A DNA stretch of 64,000 nt. Source: Tigriopus japonicus (lineage: Eukaryota; Arthropoda; Copepoda; Harpacticoida; Harpacticidae). The notes under the pieces were generated by a model. The model ran no database searches. It saw nothing but the letters and a program-made list of their open reading frames with translations, and had not been told where the DNA came from. The stretch lies in the NCBI GenBank assembly GCA_010645155.1, contig CM021317.1, positions 13,561,645-13,625,644 on the forward strand. The letters run 5' to 3'. Position numbers and translations under genes: made by a program. Positions 1 to 10,680 of this stretch are shown here, one piece after another. Position 1 is the first letter of the stretch. Every line of letters starts with the position of its first letter.

Positions 1-341
1 TCATTAATTTCCCATTTCAAAAGAATGTCGCGTTAGTGTTGTCAAAGTTTTTAGATCCACCAATCTAACGATGTCAAAAGTCAACCTTTTTCTGAAATTA
101 TTTTTTAGTTTTTGTTTAAGGCTTTGTAGGTTAATGAAGTTTGTCGTTTGGCCAATTTGTTGTAGTCAAGGTTACCCATGAATGAAAACTACACATATTT
201 GAGGGGAAGGAATGAAGGTCGTTGATTCTAGGATAATGTGGCACTTTTTTATTGTGTTAGTGTGTGACAATGCGAACGATAAGTCGAGATTTCCTGCATT
301 CAATTGTCAAAAAAGTGAGATCGTTTCTCTTATGTTTGCAG

Positions 342-2312
342 CAAACCCGACGAAAATTGGAGGACGTGGGCAAGAAGCTTGAAATTCTCTATAATAAGCT
401 CCGAGAACAATCGGTGAGTGAGTGTGAGGAAGTACCGGATGCGTTTCCTCCTCCTCCATCTCTTTCACTTGAAACATGCTGCACTTATCTCTACTCGCCA
501 TCTCTTTGGCAATACATAATCATGATGTCCTTTATGCATGGCGGGAGGTTTGTCGCGTTTTCATCCAAAAGATAACTTCTGAATTCACGACCATGCATTT
601 TTCATGATTAAAATGTAACATATATATTAATAACTAAAAAGTCTATTGTGACTCCCCTACCAAAACCGAGAGCATTTGGCTTCCTGAGATGAAAACAGAC
701 TCCTATATGAGTACCAAGGTTTGACACAACCTCGTCCCTTTTGGGAGGTCATTCTAACGCAGTGTGACGTCATCGAAACTTCTTGTTCAAGTCCCGCTTC
801 TGTACTACTTAATACCAAGACGAATCCAATGTGCTAGGGATAGGAACGGGTTTAGACTTGGGCTCGAAAAAACTCGAGTTGTAAAGGGAAAAGCGTTTTT
901 ACTCGTGCAAGATTGGTATTGTAATTCACAGGCTTGGAATCATTTGAGAGCCTTGAAATTGAATCAAATACTTGATTTGTTTAAGAACTCATTCTTTTCA
1001 TACAAGTTCATTTGACGTGGCAATACCGCAAATAACTTCAAAGATGACGTGAATAGTGGATTGACCAAACTGTGTCCTTTAGATGCAAGATTACCCTATC
1101 TTTCGGAATTTTGGTCCAGTAAGTCGAGCCGAAATGTTTGCATTACATTTAAAATTAAGGAAATTCCTTGATTGGAAGTGATTCTACCACCAGTTTTTTA
1201 GCACGCATATACTCTTTACACACGGTAACACAAGGTTTAAATTCAGCCACTCAAGTTTGAGTTTCAAAAAGCCTAAATTTAAAGTCTGACCAAAGTTTAG
1301 TCCCTTGGTCTTAGCAATGAAAATTAAATATCGCACTTCCTTTTCTTTCGAATGCTATGGCCGAAAGGCTCTCGGTTTCGGCAGATCACTATTTTTAACC
1401 GTGGTTGCTAAATCAACCCTCAGGGTCTTTGGGATTCTCTTGGTGAAGGTTCGGTTTCCGTGATTTCGTTTCAGCTTCCCGTGGCCACAACGAGTGGTCT
1501 TCATCAGATTGTTCGTTGCATATGTTCGTATGATTATCAGTCCTGTTTGGTGACGGTTAATAAGTTGGTCTCAACCGGTTCATTCACCACCTTGTCCGAG
1601 TTTTTGCCTGGGGTGAAAGTGCTCTTGCAGGTGGCCACGCAACTCGGGGTTTTCCCTGATCCTCGATGATTTTAACAGGTATGACGACGTCGACGAGTCT
1701 TTTGTCCCTTGGGTAATAATAACCTTTGGATTCTGAGTCGTGGAATTTGGAACTGGATTCAACCGGGTATTTATGGCTAGAGCTCAATTCTCGTCGCTTG
1801 AGTCTCTAAAACCTCGTTGGAGGAACCGAATCAACAAGTGTAATCTAGCCCCAAAATCTCTATGGTCTGTGCTGGTGGGTTAATATTGGGAAGTGCATTC
1901 GGGATGAGGTGCCATAGCGACAAGGAAGAGGGGGATTTTTTAATCATATGAACCTGCTGCCTCTTCTTCCTCTGACGTCAAACGATTTGATTCAATTGGA
2001 AGCATAGGCAGGGATCCTAGAAAGGAATTTGGTCCCTTACTTCCTACATTCGGGGGAACTTTGGAAAGAACTTTCGTATACCTTTGGGGTCAAGGTAGCC
2101 AATTAATCACATCTCTCTTGTTCCAGTTGACCCCAAGTACTTTGGATTCCCTTCACCAATTGATTGGACATCTAAAATCATCTGACTATGGAAATGGCAT
2201 GGCTCTCTACACAAGTATTGTCTCTGGGCCAAGTTTTGCTGAAATCGCTGGGTTCATGCCCTCACTGAAGGTCTTGATCCAGTTATCTCAACAACATCAA
2301 ATCGCCTACTAG
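342..2312 (+). CDS. Sec31: Sec31 C-terminal part (COPII outer-coat protein), partial
   Basis: Sec31 pairs with Sec13 to form the outer cage of COPII vesicles at ER exit sites. Only the last part of the gene is in the window; upstream exons lie before base 1. The exon at 342-413 (24 codons, acceptor tttgcag, donor TCG|GTGAGT) encodes QTRRKLEDVGKKLEILYNKL and then REQS. This is the typical Sec31 segment in front of the C-terminal SRA1-like helical domain. It can be followed in the same phase (0) by either of two homologous terminal exons, 1475-1669 or 2127-2312. Both resemble the end of animal Sec31 (LHxI...DY...IVS...F...F.P.LKVL). Seen: exon borders, phases, stops and similarity. Known: Sec31 domain order. 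Inferred: alternative C-termini. The identification is strong although only about 90 residues are visible. Confidence 0.85.
414..1474 (+). other. Sec31 intron
   Basis: Intron between the REQS exon and exon A, opening GTGAGT and closing TTTCAG. I see no further exon in it. A TGACGTCA palindrome lies at 765-772. A short stretch near 1360-1390 (GGCCGAAAGGCTCTCGGTTTCGG) resembles an end of the CCGAAA-type MITE found elsewhere in the window. Confidence 0.6.
1475..1669 (+). CDS. Sec31: Sec31 terminal exon, version A
   Basis: This exon has 64 codons and a TGA stop, behind a pyrimidine-rich acceptor (gatttcgtttcag). It reads LPVATTSGLHQIVRCICSYD and on through FLPGVKVLLQVATQLGV, which closely matches the usual Sec31 C-terminus (TSGLH, ending LGV). 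I see no AATAAA or ATTAAA between 1670 and 2060. Nine bases after the stop a fair donor occurs (AACAG|GTATGA, GT at 1679-1680), so exon A may be a cassette spliced on to exon B. The stop would then lie only 9 nt before the junction, too close to trigger classical NMD, and exon B would serve as 3' UTR. Confidence 0.8.
   Translation, partial: LPVATTSGLHQIVRCICSYDYQSCLVTVNKLVSTGSFTTLSEFLPGVKVLLQVATQLGVFPDPR
2127..2312 (+). CDS. Sec31: Sec31 terminal exon, version B
   Basis: This exon has 61 codons and a TAG stop, behind acceptor ctcttgttccag. It begins LTPSTLDSLHQLIGHLKSSD and ends near FMPSLKVLIQLSQQHQIAY. It aligns without gaps to exon A over 59 residues with 19 identities, and FMPSLKVL resembles the FMPVLKV of other animal Sec31 proteins. 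Both exons enter in phase 0, so skipping exon A would give an in-frame Sec31 with this tail. An AATAAA lies 55 bases after the stop. It is an open, well-spliced exon with no sign of decay. Confidence 0.78.
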   Translation: MTPSTLDSLHQLIGHLKSSDYGNGMALYTSIVSGPSFAEIAGFMPSLKVLIQLSQQHQIAY

Positions 2313-2366
2313 TTCAGTTCGCCATAATATTTTACTTGTTCTGTTGTTTCATATGTTCAAGAACTA

Positions 2367-2372
2367 AATAAA
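2367..2372 (+). terminator. Poly(A) signal of Sec31
   Basis: AATAAA hexamer 55 bases after the stop of exon B. It is the first such signal after the coding region and probably serves both Sec31 isoforms. Confidence 0.6.
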
Positions 2373-3539
2373 TCTACGGTTTCTTACTCTCATCGCTACA
2401 TTAATCTCGGTTTATTTATTCGAGTTTGACGGAAAACTTCACACATGGATGGATAGATGGGAAGAGAGGAAGAAATGCCAGCTCTTTTCGTTTTGAATGG
2501 TATGACCTTGGTTTCCTCTCACTCGTTTTTCTTGGCTTGGAAACGCATCCATAGAAGCAAGGAGATGGAAGAGCAGAGAGTGCGAGCGAGAGTCTTGAGG
2601 AATCTATTTAGAGAACGGCACAAAGGAGAGAAACTCCCAGAGGGCGCTACTTGAAGGCTAGCAACACACGTTACGAGCATGGACAGGGGGAGGAAAACGT
2701 GGTTTTCTGTGGATCATCATGGAGATTCTCTGACGTCAGCAAGTCAGAAATAGGCTCTTTTTTCTTTCTTACTCTTGGACGGGGAACGAATGGGCTAAGA
2801 GACTTGACAGAAAGAAAGGGATCTGGAGGGAGGACAACGTCGATAATTTATCAATCACACTGGATCTGTTCTTGGGTATATTGACATTTTGGTTGAAGTA
2901 TTATTCTAGAGAATCAGGAGGGTTTATTGCAAGCATTTAGATGACCATGGTTGCACAGGGGAGGCTTGATACAAGCTTACATTTGTCGTGACAAATCACT
3001 CGACTTTTGGCTTGCTTCTTGAACAAAGCTACATGCTCTTGTCAAGAGATATGGAATTGAACTGAGTTGATGTAATGACAGGGATGACAAAGAAAATAGA
3101 GGGCATTTTTCTCTCAAAAGAACCCAGTCAGAGTAATTTGGAAACTTATTGCTTGTCAAAGAAACAAGGATAATCTGTACGTTAGAAGGGACATTTTGGC
3201 ATCTTGACATATGATTCCAGCAATAAGCCCTCAAGCTTCATTTTGAAGGGAGAAAATAGGTACCCGATTATACAAGTAATTGTATTCCATCCTGCATCAG
3301 ACACCAAAAGTATCCATATTCTAAAGAAGCAATGTTCACCCCACTGTGATTTGCAGAATGTACCAAATGTTGAGTAGGCAACAGCTGACATTGTTAATGT
3401 AAACAAAGAACCGGACTCCAGTGTGGCTGAAAGTGACAATTCTCTTCTTCGAGTTCCCTAGCAGACAACATAACAAAAAACGCCTCACTGACATTGATCA
3501 AAAGAGATGAGATTCTGAACGTGATTGTTGCAATGATTA
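2373..3539. other. Region between convergent Sec31 and the cysteine-rich gene
   Basis: No exon I can support. It probably holds 3' UTR from both sides: an AATAAA on the minus strand at 2928-2923 could end the cysteine-rich gene. TGACGTCA occurs at 2731-2738. The minus strand is open over 3439-3182 with hydrophobic content, but there is no family match and no clear splice partner, so I did not call it. Confidence 0.4.
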
Positions 3540-4096
3540 TTATTTTCTTATTTCTTTTGAGACAGGAAGAGGAGTAAGTTTCTGCGTTTGAGGCACATCT
3601 ATTTTGATGCCGCCTGCCATGTCTACACTTTCGTTTGAGTTGTAGACATATTGAAATGAGATGCCCTCTTCCATCAGAGACTTGTCCACCTCAATGCACT
3701 GATGTCCACCCCCACAGGAACTTGAATCCTTGGACGGCTTATTCTGGAACAAGTGAAAAACATTAATCAAAATCTATTTAAAAGAAAACTAATTCAATTA
3801 CAATTCCTCACCGAGACAGAAGCCAGACTTCGACGAGCCTTTCGTCTCTCCATGGCGTCAATTTGAGCAAGTGGTATATCAGGTCCCTCGTTGGGGCTCG
3901 AACTCCGCTTCCGAAGTCCCATGGCGTTGGGATGTGAACCCGATGAGCTATCACAACAAGTGGTACAACAAGATAATACACAGAAACAGAGTCGTCTCAA
4001 CCAAGGCGAGTTTATGAAGTCACACTGTTGACACGGGGAATCACTGGATGAACATTTGGAGCACTTCAGGATCTCACAGCATAACTGCTGTCCCAT
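3540..4096 (-). CDS. Small cysteine-rich protein with N-myristoylation motif (copy A), unrecognised family
   Basis: Two coding exons, 4096-3812 (95 codons, donor TCG|GTGAGG) and 3743-3540 (67 codons plus TAA, acceptor cttgttccag), give 162 residues. The protein starts MGQQLCC. Gly2 followed by Cys6 fits the N-myristoylation rule, and twelve cysteines in residues 1-48 offer palmitoylation or metal-binding sites. There follow a Ser-rich basic stretch, GPDIPLAQIDAMERRKARRS at 71-90, and an acidic C-terminal half (KSLMEEGISFQYVYNSNES). I chose this start because a tandem paralog aligns without gaps from this Met onward, while the two sequences are out of frame upstream of it. Upstream bases of the exon (4154-4097) and an exon ending at 4221 would be 5' UTR. 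Function unknown; a membrane-anchored cytosolic adaptor is a guess. Confidence 0.7.
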
Positions 4097-4320
4097 TGAA
4101 TGGGAACAATGAGATGAGCACGAGGGTCTCAAGCTCTGAGACAGGGTGTCGATCCTGTAAAAAGGAAATCGGGATTGGTGATCTTTCTAACTTAAAGAGA
4201 GGATGAGTTTTACAACCTACCGATCCAAAATGGTGAAATTTTGATGGGTGGTCTTTGTGAAGGTAAAGTTCCAGCTTTCGTCAAGGATGTGTAGGGGAGT
4301 GTTAGGCAACGGTTCTACAA
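4097..4320 (-). promoter_or_regulatory. Probable 5' UTR and intron of cysteine-rich copy A
   Basis: On the minus strand the acceptor TTTTACAG|GATCGACACC sits at 4155/4154, and a donor GGATCG|GTAGG ends an upstream exon at 4221. The upstream exon is open for about 33 codons but has no ATG before a TGA. A possible acceptor lies at 4321. Copy B keeps the same acceptor (8058/8057), which supports splicing into this leader. Confidence 0.4.
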
Positions 4321-4322
4321 CT

Positions 4323-6689
4323 GACGTTCATCCAAAAGAGATGGTTCCACTTTATAGGACTAACGCTTTCCCCCTGGTCTCTGTTTCTCTCTTCTTTTTT
4401 CCAGCTTTTCTCTTTTCAACCATCTTTGCGTAGTTTTTCCTATGAACACGCCATCCAGTCTTCCTGGAGCTTTCCTTTCTCTCTGAAGGATTACTTGACT
4501 CCCTGGACATACCTTTTTGCATTGGTTTGACTTAACGGCGGCTAAAATATACTCAACCTCGTAGAAAACAAAAGTACGTATTTCCATGTCGTTAAGTTAA
4601 AATACTATTCAAATTAGCGGCAGCGGTAAAAAAAAATACGCAACCCAAAAATATGACAATGTAAACAATATCACATTATTCCAACTCCCAAAGGAATTCT
4701 CCAAGATAATAATATAATTTATAATTGAGCTCATTCATTTCAACTCTCGATCGATTGTTTCAGGGATACATTTTAGATCAAACAGTTCTAGGAGCAGATA
4801 GATCAAAAAAAGGTGCATTTTATTCAAAGGCATTATTGAAAATACCGAGTTCGATAGATGTACATTCCACTTGACTAATTAAAAAAGAGAAAGGAGCAAA
4901 ATTTGATACTAATGGGTCTCGTCTTTCCCAAGAAATTTTCATGAATCATTTCAATCAGACAACTTTGAGTTTCAGGTTATGGTATTAAATTACGACTTTG
5001 TCGCAAAAAATGTATCCTGGGGTTAGTAATTGGGTTGAACATATTTCGCACAATTACATCAACAAATATCGATGATGTAACTTGAGCCAATACCAAACAA
5101 AAATTCGACCCAACTTAGAACAAATTTTCGTTCAATTTAGGTTACTCCAGCCCCAAATGAAGGGATTAACTTGAAAGATGGGCAATAACCAACGAACGCC
5201 CTCTGCTCACCGTTACGATAAGCCATGGAGATGCTTGGTTAAGGGCATCTATAGTAAAGAAGCGTCAACACGGTGAAGTTGTTTTTTTTTAAAGCTTCAA
5301 TTCCTTGCCGTTGTTGTCGCCACCGTCACTCAGGAAGTTCATGTTAAAACGAAATTCGGTTTTGCAATCAATCTATATAGATCATGCCAATAAGGCGTGA
5401 TTTGGGTTTATTTTTGGATCATACTTATTACTGGATCTTGCCAATAATCCAGCCATTGGATCACAAAATATGTAATATTTATTTATCAAAGAGTCAAAAG
5501 GTGAACTTTTTAAAGGCTATGTGACGTCATGAAGAGAGGATGTGAACTAAATAAATCGGGGGAGCAATTTCCCCCACAAGTGTAGACAAAACAAAAGGGC
5601 AGTAAAGATTGAAATTCAGTCACATATTGTTACTCATTTAACAATTGCCATATTAAATATGCTAAAGTAAAATATTCTAACCAGCACATAAGCTTTAAGA
5701 AAAGGCACTTAGTGTTACTAGCATCGGAGATTGATTTGTGTTCATTTTTCGACAAGGTTCAACAAACCAGCCAATTGAACACTTGCTTACCTTCTCATTT
5801 TGGCTAGAGACGTCTCTAATTTTGGCTACCCTACTGTTCCTCTATACTTTGGCCTAGTTGACCGGCACAGATATGAGGATAAAAGGGCTAGATTCCACTA
5901 GATTTGGAATTGTTCACAACTCAAAAAAAAGCACTCAAGAACTGAAATTTTGAACTCATTTGAAATGTTTCTTGATGTGTTGAAATATAAATTTACGATC
6001 TGTTTTGATTCCCTTATCGTCTAAACCTAAAAAGTATCTGGTTTGCTTTTTTCCTCTTAATTCTTGAAATAAAGGTGACCTGTTAACGCATGTAGGAGGG
6101 AATTGTGAGCATCAAGTCTCACATGTGGTCCTTAAAGTTACTCTGAAGTCACTGCTTTTGGGCTGACAGTAAATTCAAAGGCTGTTAAGGTCGCATGTTA
6201 ACGTATAAATGAAATACACGTAAATTAGAGTATACCATGAATAAGTCAGAGAAATGGTTCTGAAGTAAGTATAGCTTCAGCCCAGCTGCTTCATTTCAAA
6301 CACAAGTCATGACTCAATAATAAACTTGGTCTTTGGTCTATTTTGAACCGGCACTATTTTGATTCGCTCTATTTTGTAGACACTCTCTTTTGATCCGCTC
6401 TAATTTCATAGGATCCCGTATTTACAGTAAGTGATGTTTCACTTTCTGCATACTGTATGATTCAAATCAAGTTCATATAAGATACAACCTGAATTAAAAT
6501 CAATTGAATGATTTTATGATATTTGAATAAATGTTATTCTTTTCAGCTGTTGAGCTACTTAGATGTAAAGGGTCCATTTTGAACAAAAAAACTATAAAAT
6601 AACGGCAAACAAGAAACAATTTTTGGTTAGATGCACATTTTTTGCCACCAATGCCATGAATCAGATTCTCTTCAAATAAAATAATTTTT
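4323..6689. other. Intergenic, no gene seen
   Basis: AT-rich sequence between the two cysteine-rich paralogs. Open frames are short and of no recognisable family. A TGACGTCA palindrome lies at 5522-5529. No convincing exon or repeat with both ends was found. Confidence 0.4.
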
Positions 6690-7160
6690 ACAACAATGTG
6701 TATGGTTCAAATTTGAAGATTATTTGGTTTTCAAAGTAAGCACATCTGTACAACCCTTGAATAGTGGGTTGGTCAGGAATAGTATTCAAAAATTTGTCCA
6801 ATCCTGCCTTAAATGCTGTTAGAGGATCAGCTCCAACATATTCCCGACGAAGACTAATGGGTAACAAATTGAACAATGAAGGAGCCCGATAAAGAAGAGA
6901 GGAGGACTTCATTGTTCGAACTATTCTCGATTCCCTTGGATTGGAGGTGCTCTCAAAAGGCAAGTAAAACCTCTACGATCACTACAACTGATCTCAAAGC
7001 CTGGGTTAGGACAGAGCCCATGAATGCTCTTGAAGACATACAGATACTTTTCATACCTTCTCTGAACACTGTCCAGCCCTAACTTATCATTATCCAAAAT
7101 GCACATTGGGATTCTCGGAGGGCCAAATTTGATTGGAAAGTCTTTCCTCAAGTCTTTTAT
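6690..7160 (-). pseudogene. LINE reverse-transcriptase C-terminal remnant
   Basis: Minus-strand reading in two frames (7151-6921, then 6963-6688) gives LGLDSVQRRYEKYLYVFKSI, then NLLPISLRREYVGADPLTAF and GLDKFLNTIPDQPTIQGLYR. This is the usual C-terminal tail behind non-LTR reverse transcriptases (R.YEKYLY..IHGL.P; LFNLLP; FK..LD.FL..IPDQP). One frameshift separates the halves. Closely similar ends occur at 16025, 39150 and 42678, so it belongs to an interspersed family. Confidence 0.7.
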
Positions 7161-7537
7161 TTGGTAGGAATGACAATCACTTTGGCATATATGAATGAAT
7201 TAATCCAACAATCTGTCATAAAGCTTCTTCCTTCTCTGCAATATTATTATCTTTTCAATAGGTATATTCTGTTCTAAATGAACAAAATAAGACGGGGTGA
7301 AACATTAAATCTTTGACTACTTTTGGACATTTCAAGGCATGATACACAACCGCATTTTATTACATCACAAAATCATCTTTTCAACATTTATTGACAAAAT
7401 GACAATAATTTATTCACTTATAACATATCTACTGCACAAATGATGGACTCATTCAAAGCCGTTTGCTTCTTCAACTCTCGAGAAGGGAATGCTTGAATTT
7501 TTGGAACCTCTATTAGTCCACCAGCCAAGTCAATACT

Positions 7538-7998
7538 CTAATCTGAGTTGTGGACATATCGAAATGAAATGCCCTCCTCCACTAAAAACTTGTCCACCTC
7601 AATTCCTTGATGATCACCCCCACTAGAACTAGGATCCTTGGGCTTCTTATTCTGCAACCAATTAAACGTTTAAAAAATAACACTCTTTACTTAACTCAAA
7701 TTCATTATCTCACTGAAAATGTGCCGAGACTTCGTCGAGTTTTTCGTCTCTCCAAGGCGTCAATTTGAGCCAGTGTTATATCGGGCCCGACTTTGGGACT
7801 CAAGGTCCTTTTTTGAAGTTCCATCTCATTGAAGTGTGAACCCGATGACCTATCACAACATTGAGTGAAACAATATGAAAAGCAACAACAATCTGGTTTT
7901 AAACAAGGTTGGTTGAGGCAGTCCTCTGGATCACATATGGAATCGCCTGAGGAACGTTGGCAGGTTTTTGATGCCAAGGCAGATAGTTGTTGACCCAT
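7538..7998 (-). pseudogene. Cysteine-rich MGQQL protein, tandem copy B, truncated by a nonsense codon
   Basis: The first exon, 7998-7714, has exactly 95 codons like copy A and aligns without a gap (53 of 95 residues identical). The MGQQLS start (a classic N-myristoylation site), the GPDITLAQID-ALERRK block and the CCD turn are kept. The second exon begins at 7651 after ttggttgcag and reads NKKPKDPSSSGGDHQGIEVD and on to HNSD, then TAG at 7540-7538. Sequence after the stop still aligns to copy A (SIDLAGG versus SVDMAGG). The protein would therefore be 132 residues instead of 162. Both splice sites are intact. It is either a recent pseudogene or a shortened but working paralog; the even conservation of the ERRK block hints at past selection. 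Confidence 0.65.
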
Positions 7999-8327
7999 AG
8001 CCTAAGAACAAGCAAGCCAAGAAAGTTAGACAAATTCGGAGGAGTCGATTGTTGATCCTGAAGAACAGAGGTTATTTGAGTACGAGGTTTTGCTCGAAAA
8101 CCCAGGCAAAGACCCATCAAGTGCTTAGAAGAAACAATGAAAAGTTATTTGTGTTTAAGTGATCCATTTTTGGCCAAAAGAAACGAAATATCGCTCCAGG
8201 TATGTGTAAATTCAAGTTCCAAAGGAAATGATATACAGTAGTTTTCCGATTTTTTGAAATCAAGTAAAAATCATGCATTTCGTTTGCTTTATCATAAGAG
8301 GCCAACGACAATAATATATATTAACTG

Positions 8328-8632
8328 AAACTAGTGATAGACCGATAGGACTTTCGGCCGAAATTTCAGTTTCGGTTTCGGTTATGCCAACCGAAACCTA
8401 AAGCAGACATATACTATAAAGGATGGAATTGACCACAAAATCGAATTGAATCTTTTTTTGGTCCAAAAACCTCAGAAACATAAATTTTCAGATTCAATAA
8501 ATTTTCAATTGCCCAATATCAAACACATGAGCAATTTAGCTTTTTAATGCGAATTTGCTATATTTATGATTTTGTAGTCAGCTGCTTTCGTTTTCGCTTC
8601 AGAGCCCTTTTGGCCCATCACTAACTAAAACA
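8328..8632. mobile_element. hAT-like MITE with CCGAAA repeats, copy 1
   Basis: The ends are TAGTGATAGACCGATAG and TTTTGGCCCATCACTA, imperfect inverted repeats. Inside each end are CGGTTTCGGTT / ACCGAAACC stretches. Flanking octamers ACTGAAAC and ACTAAAAC look like an 8-bp target duplication with one mismatch, as expected for hAT transposons. It has no coding capacity. Related copies lie at 20262 and 25592, and an isolated end lies near 11228-11256. Confidence 0.6.
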
Positions 8633-8639
8633 CACTTAA

Positions 8640-9234
8640 ACTATTAATGTTAAAATATTTTCAGTTATCAAGACTTCACCGAGTTGGGAATTCATTGAAA
8701 ATTGAAAATACTCCACTGAACACGGTGTCTTTGTCTGTACTTTAATGAATGAAGTAAATCAAAGTTGTCTCCCTTGGTTTCCCGAGTCAGATCATATCTT
8801 ATTGTGTTTGGATATTTTTGTACAAACTTGATAAACTTGATATTTCCCCATAATTGCAAGATATCCAAAATATTTTTGCTTTTCGAAGAAAAATTAAATA
8901 TTTTCTCGATTATTTAGGCAAGAAAAAATATTTTTCAAACATCAGGCTTATTTTTCTAGTATTTTTGAAAATAAAAGTTATTTGATTGTGACTTTTTGCA
9001 CATATTTTTCCGGGAACGACCAATAACAATTAGATTAAGTCTTAGATTAAGACTTAGAACAATTAGATTTAGACAGAAATGGCGCGGTTAAAAATCAGTT
9101 ATTTTCCTCTTTTTGCGCATATGGTCTATCCTAAATATAAAAAATTATCGTTTTCATATTATTACAAACTTTTTTGTCTTTTTACTTATTCACATCATCC
9201 CTTGCAGAATAAGAAATATAAACTAGTGCTGGAT
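8640..9234. other. AT-rich spacer, no gene seen
   Basis: Contains runs such as AAATATTTTT and TATTTTTGAAAATA, also seen near 12800-13200 and 23000-23140, possibly an old AT-rich repeat. No exon supported. Confidence 0.35.
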
Positions 9235-9237
9235 AAA

Positions 9238-9545
9238 AACTACTGATGTATTTCGAGTTGAATTTTTGGCGGAGTTTTGCCATATTGGTTTTTAGGGTAA
9301 AAAATCTGACCACAACTAAGCTTTGCAACAGGCATTTGACCTTATCTACCACAAAATATGTCAGCACTACCAACTCGAAATCCATTTTTATAACTATCGA
9401 TGGAACTCGAAATCGATCTAATTAGAGTGTTGCCAAATTGGTCCCCGTTTAGGTCTTTTCAAAAAGTTCTATACAACTGCCTTTTTTGCGATATACTTTA
9501 CAGTCAAAACTGGCAGCACCCCTGGCTCGAAAAACATCACTAATA
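9238..9545. mobile_element. MITE with TTTCGAG termini, copy 1
   Basis: About 300 bp running from ACTGATGTATTTCGAGTTG to CTGGCTCGAAAAACATCACT. The ends are imperfect inverted repeats (AGTGATGTTTTTCGAG read inward from the right). A second copy at 38322-38630 aligns along its whole length, including the centre (TAGGTCTTTTCAAAAAGTT, TATCTACCA-AAAATATG-CAGCACTACCAAC). No coding capacity; hAT-like by terminal sequence, family otherwise unknown. Confidence 0.6.
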
Positions 9546-9964
9546 AAAAAACCTCATAGGAAGGAAGCGTCAACTTGGTCAGGCTGTTGGGCTTTATTAA
9601 AGCTTCAAGAGTCAAAACATAGTTCAATCTAGTTTAAAAAAATGCCAGAATTGATTCAGCCATCATAATACATAAGAAGACATGTCCTTTCATGGATACT
9701 TTTCCGGTCAAAAACACCTTTTGGATACACTTTTTGATGTCTCACCTTAAAGCCACGTGTCAGTAATGTCAAGTTGACGCTTCTTTCCCATGAGCTTCTC
9801 TTCTTTACTGATGGACCGAAAGCGCATTCGGCCAAAGTAGATATGCGCTTCAAAGAATGGGTTTAAGGAGAAAAAAAAATCAAAGTTTTTCTGAACAAAT
9901 ACCTTTGACATCAAACAATTTTCATAATTTACAATATTCATCTATCTATCCCAGAGAGAAATTA

Positions 9965-10680
9965 AATCAAAGTCCCAAAATGCGTTACTCAATGGAGGCA
10001 AAACTTTGACAAAAGTTCAAAAGGACAAATATGAAAAGTTCATCAAATTCCTCGGCTTGACCCTTGACGGTCATTTAAATTGGAAAGAACATATTAGACT
10101 TGTCAGTAATTCAGTCAGAAAGGTAATGTTTACACTTTTTATGGCCAGGCAAGAAATACCAACCAAGTTGAGGTTGACCCTTTACAACGCACTAGTCAAG
10201 AGTCGTCTAAACTATGGAATTGAATTTTTTGGCAAGAGTTCGGCCGTTGACAGCCTAGTCATTCTACAGAAACGAATTGTCAGATGGATAGTCGGAGCAA
10301 AATCCAGATCCCCCTCCAGTCACATATTCAAAATCATGGAAATCTTGAAAGTTGAAGATCTAGTCAAGATAAACCAATTAAAACTTATGTATAACTGTTT
10401 TTATCGAGAAGTACCTGACATAATTAACTCTTTTACTTACAAGGAAATGCGTGGCAACTTTTTACGTTTCAACATTCCCCTAGTCAAGCTATCCTGGTTT
10501 CAACGACTCCCAGTGATTTCCTTTCCAACTTGTTGCAACAATTTTACTTCAGCAAATAACATTACCCTTCTAAACATGCCTAGATCTCTTAAGCGATGGA
10601 CCAAATTATTAACGGAAATGATCACAAGCTCATATGCAACCAAATGTACTGTCACTAATTTCTTCTCTTGTTCCAAATAA
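9965..10680 (+). pseudogene. Non-LTR retrotransposon (LINE), reverse-transcriptase C-terminal fragment
   Basis: An open frame of about 238 codons ending TAA contains KFLGLTLDGHLNWKEHI, LYNALVKSRLNYGIEFF and LVILQKRIVRWIVGAKSRSP. These are the conserved 3' blocks after the YADD catalytic core of Jockey/CR1-type reverse transcriptases (FLG..LD..L.W..HI; S.L.YG...; LQKR.VR.I). The catalytic core itself and the endonuclease are missing, so the copy is 5'-truncated, as is usual for LINEs. The frame is clean for 715 bases, so the insertion may be fairly young. It carries its own 3' tail at 10681-10958. Confidence 0.75.

Noticed and set aside
3182..3439. Minus-strand open frame with hydrophobic residues
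   Set aside because: No ATG at a sensible place, no family, no supported splice link; it lies where the 3' UTR of the cysteine-rich gene is expected.
4097..4154. In-frame extension of the cysteine-rich protein upstream of MGQQL (with NFT glycosylation-like sites further up)
   Set aside because: The paralog keeps the splice acceptor but is one base out of frame upstream of its ATG, so this part is better explained as 5' UTR.
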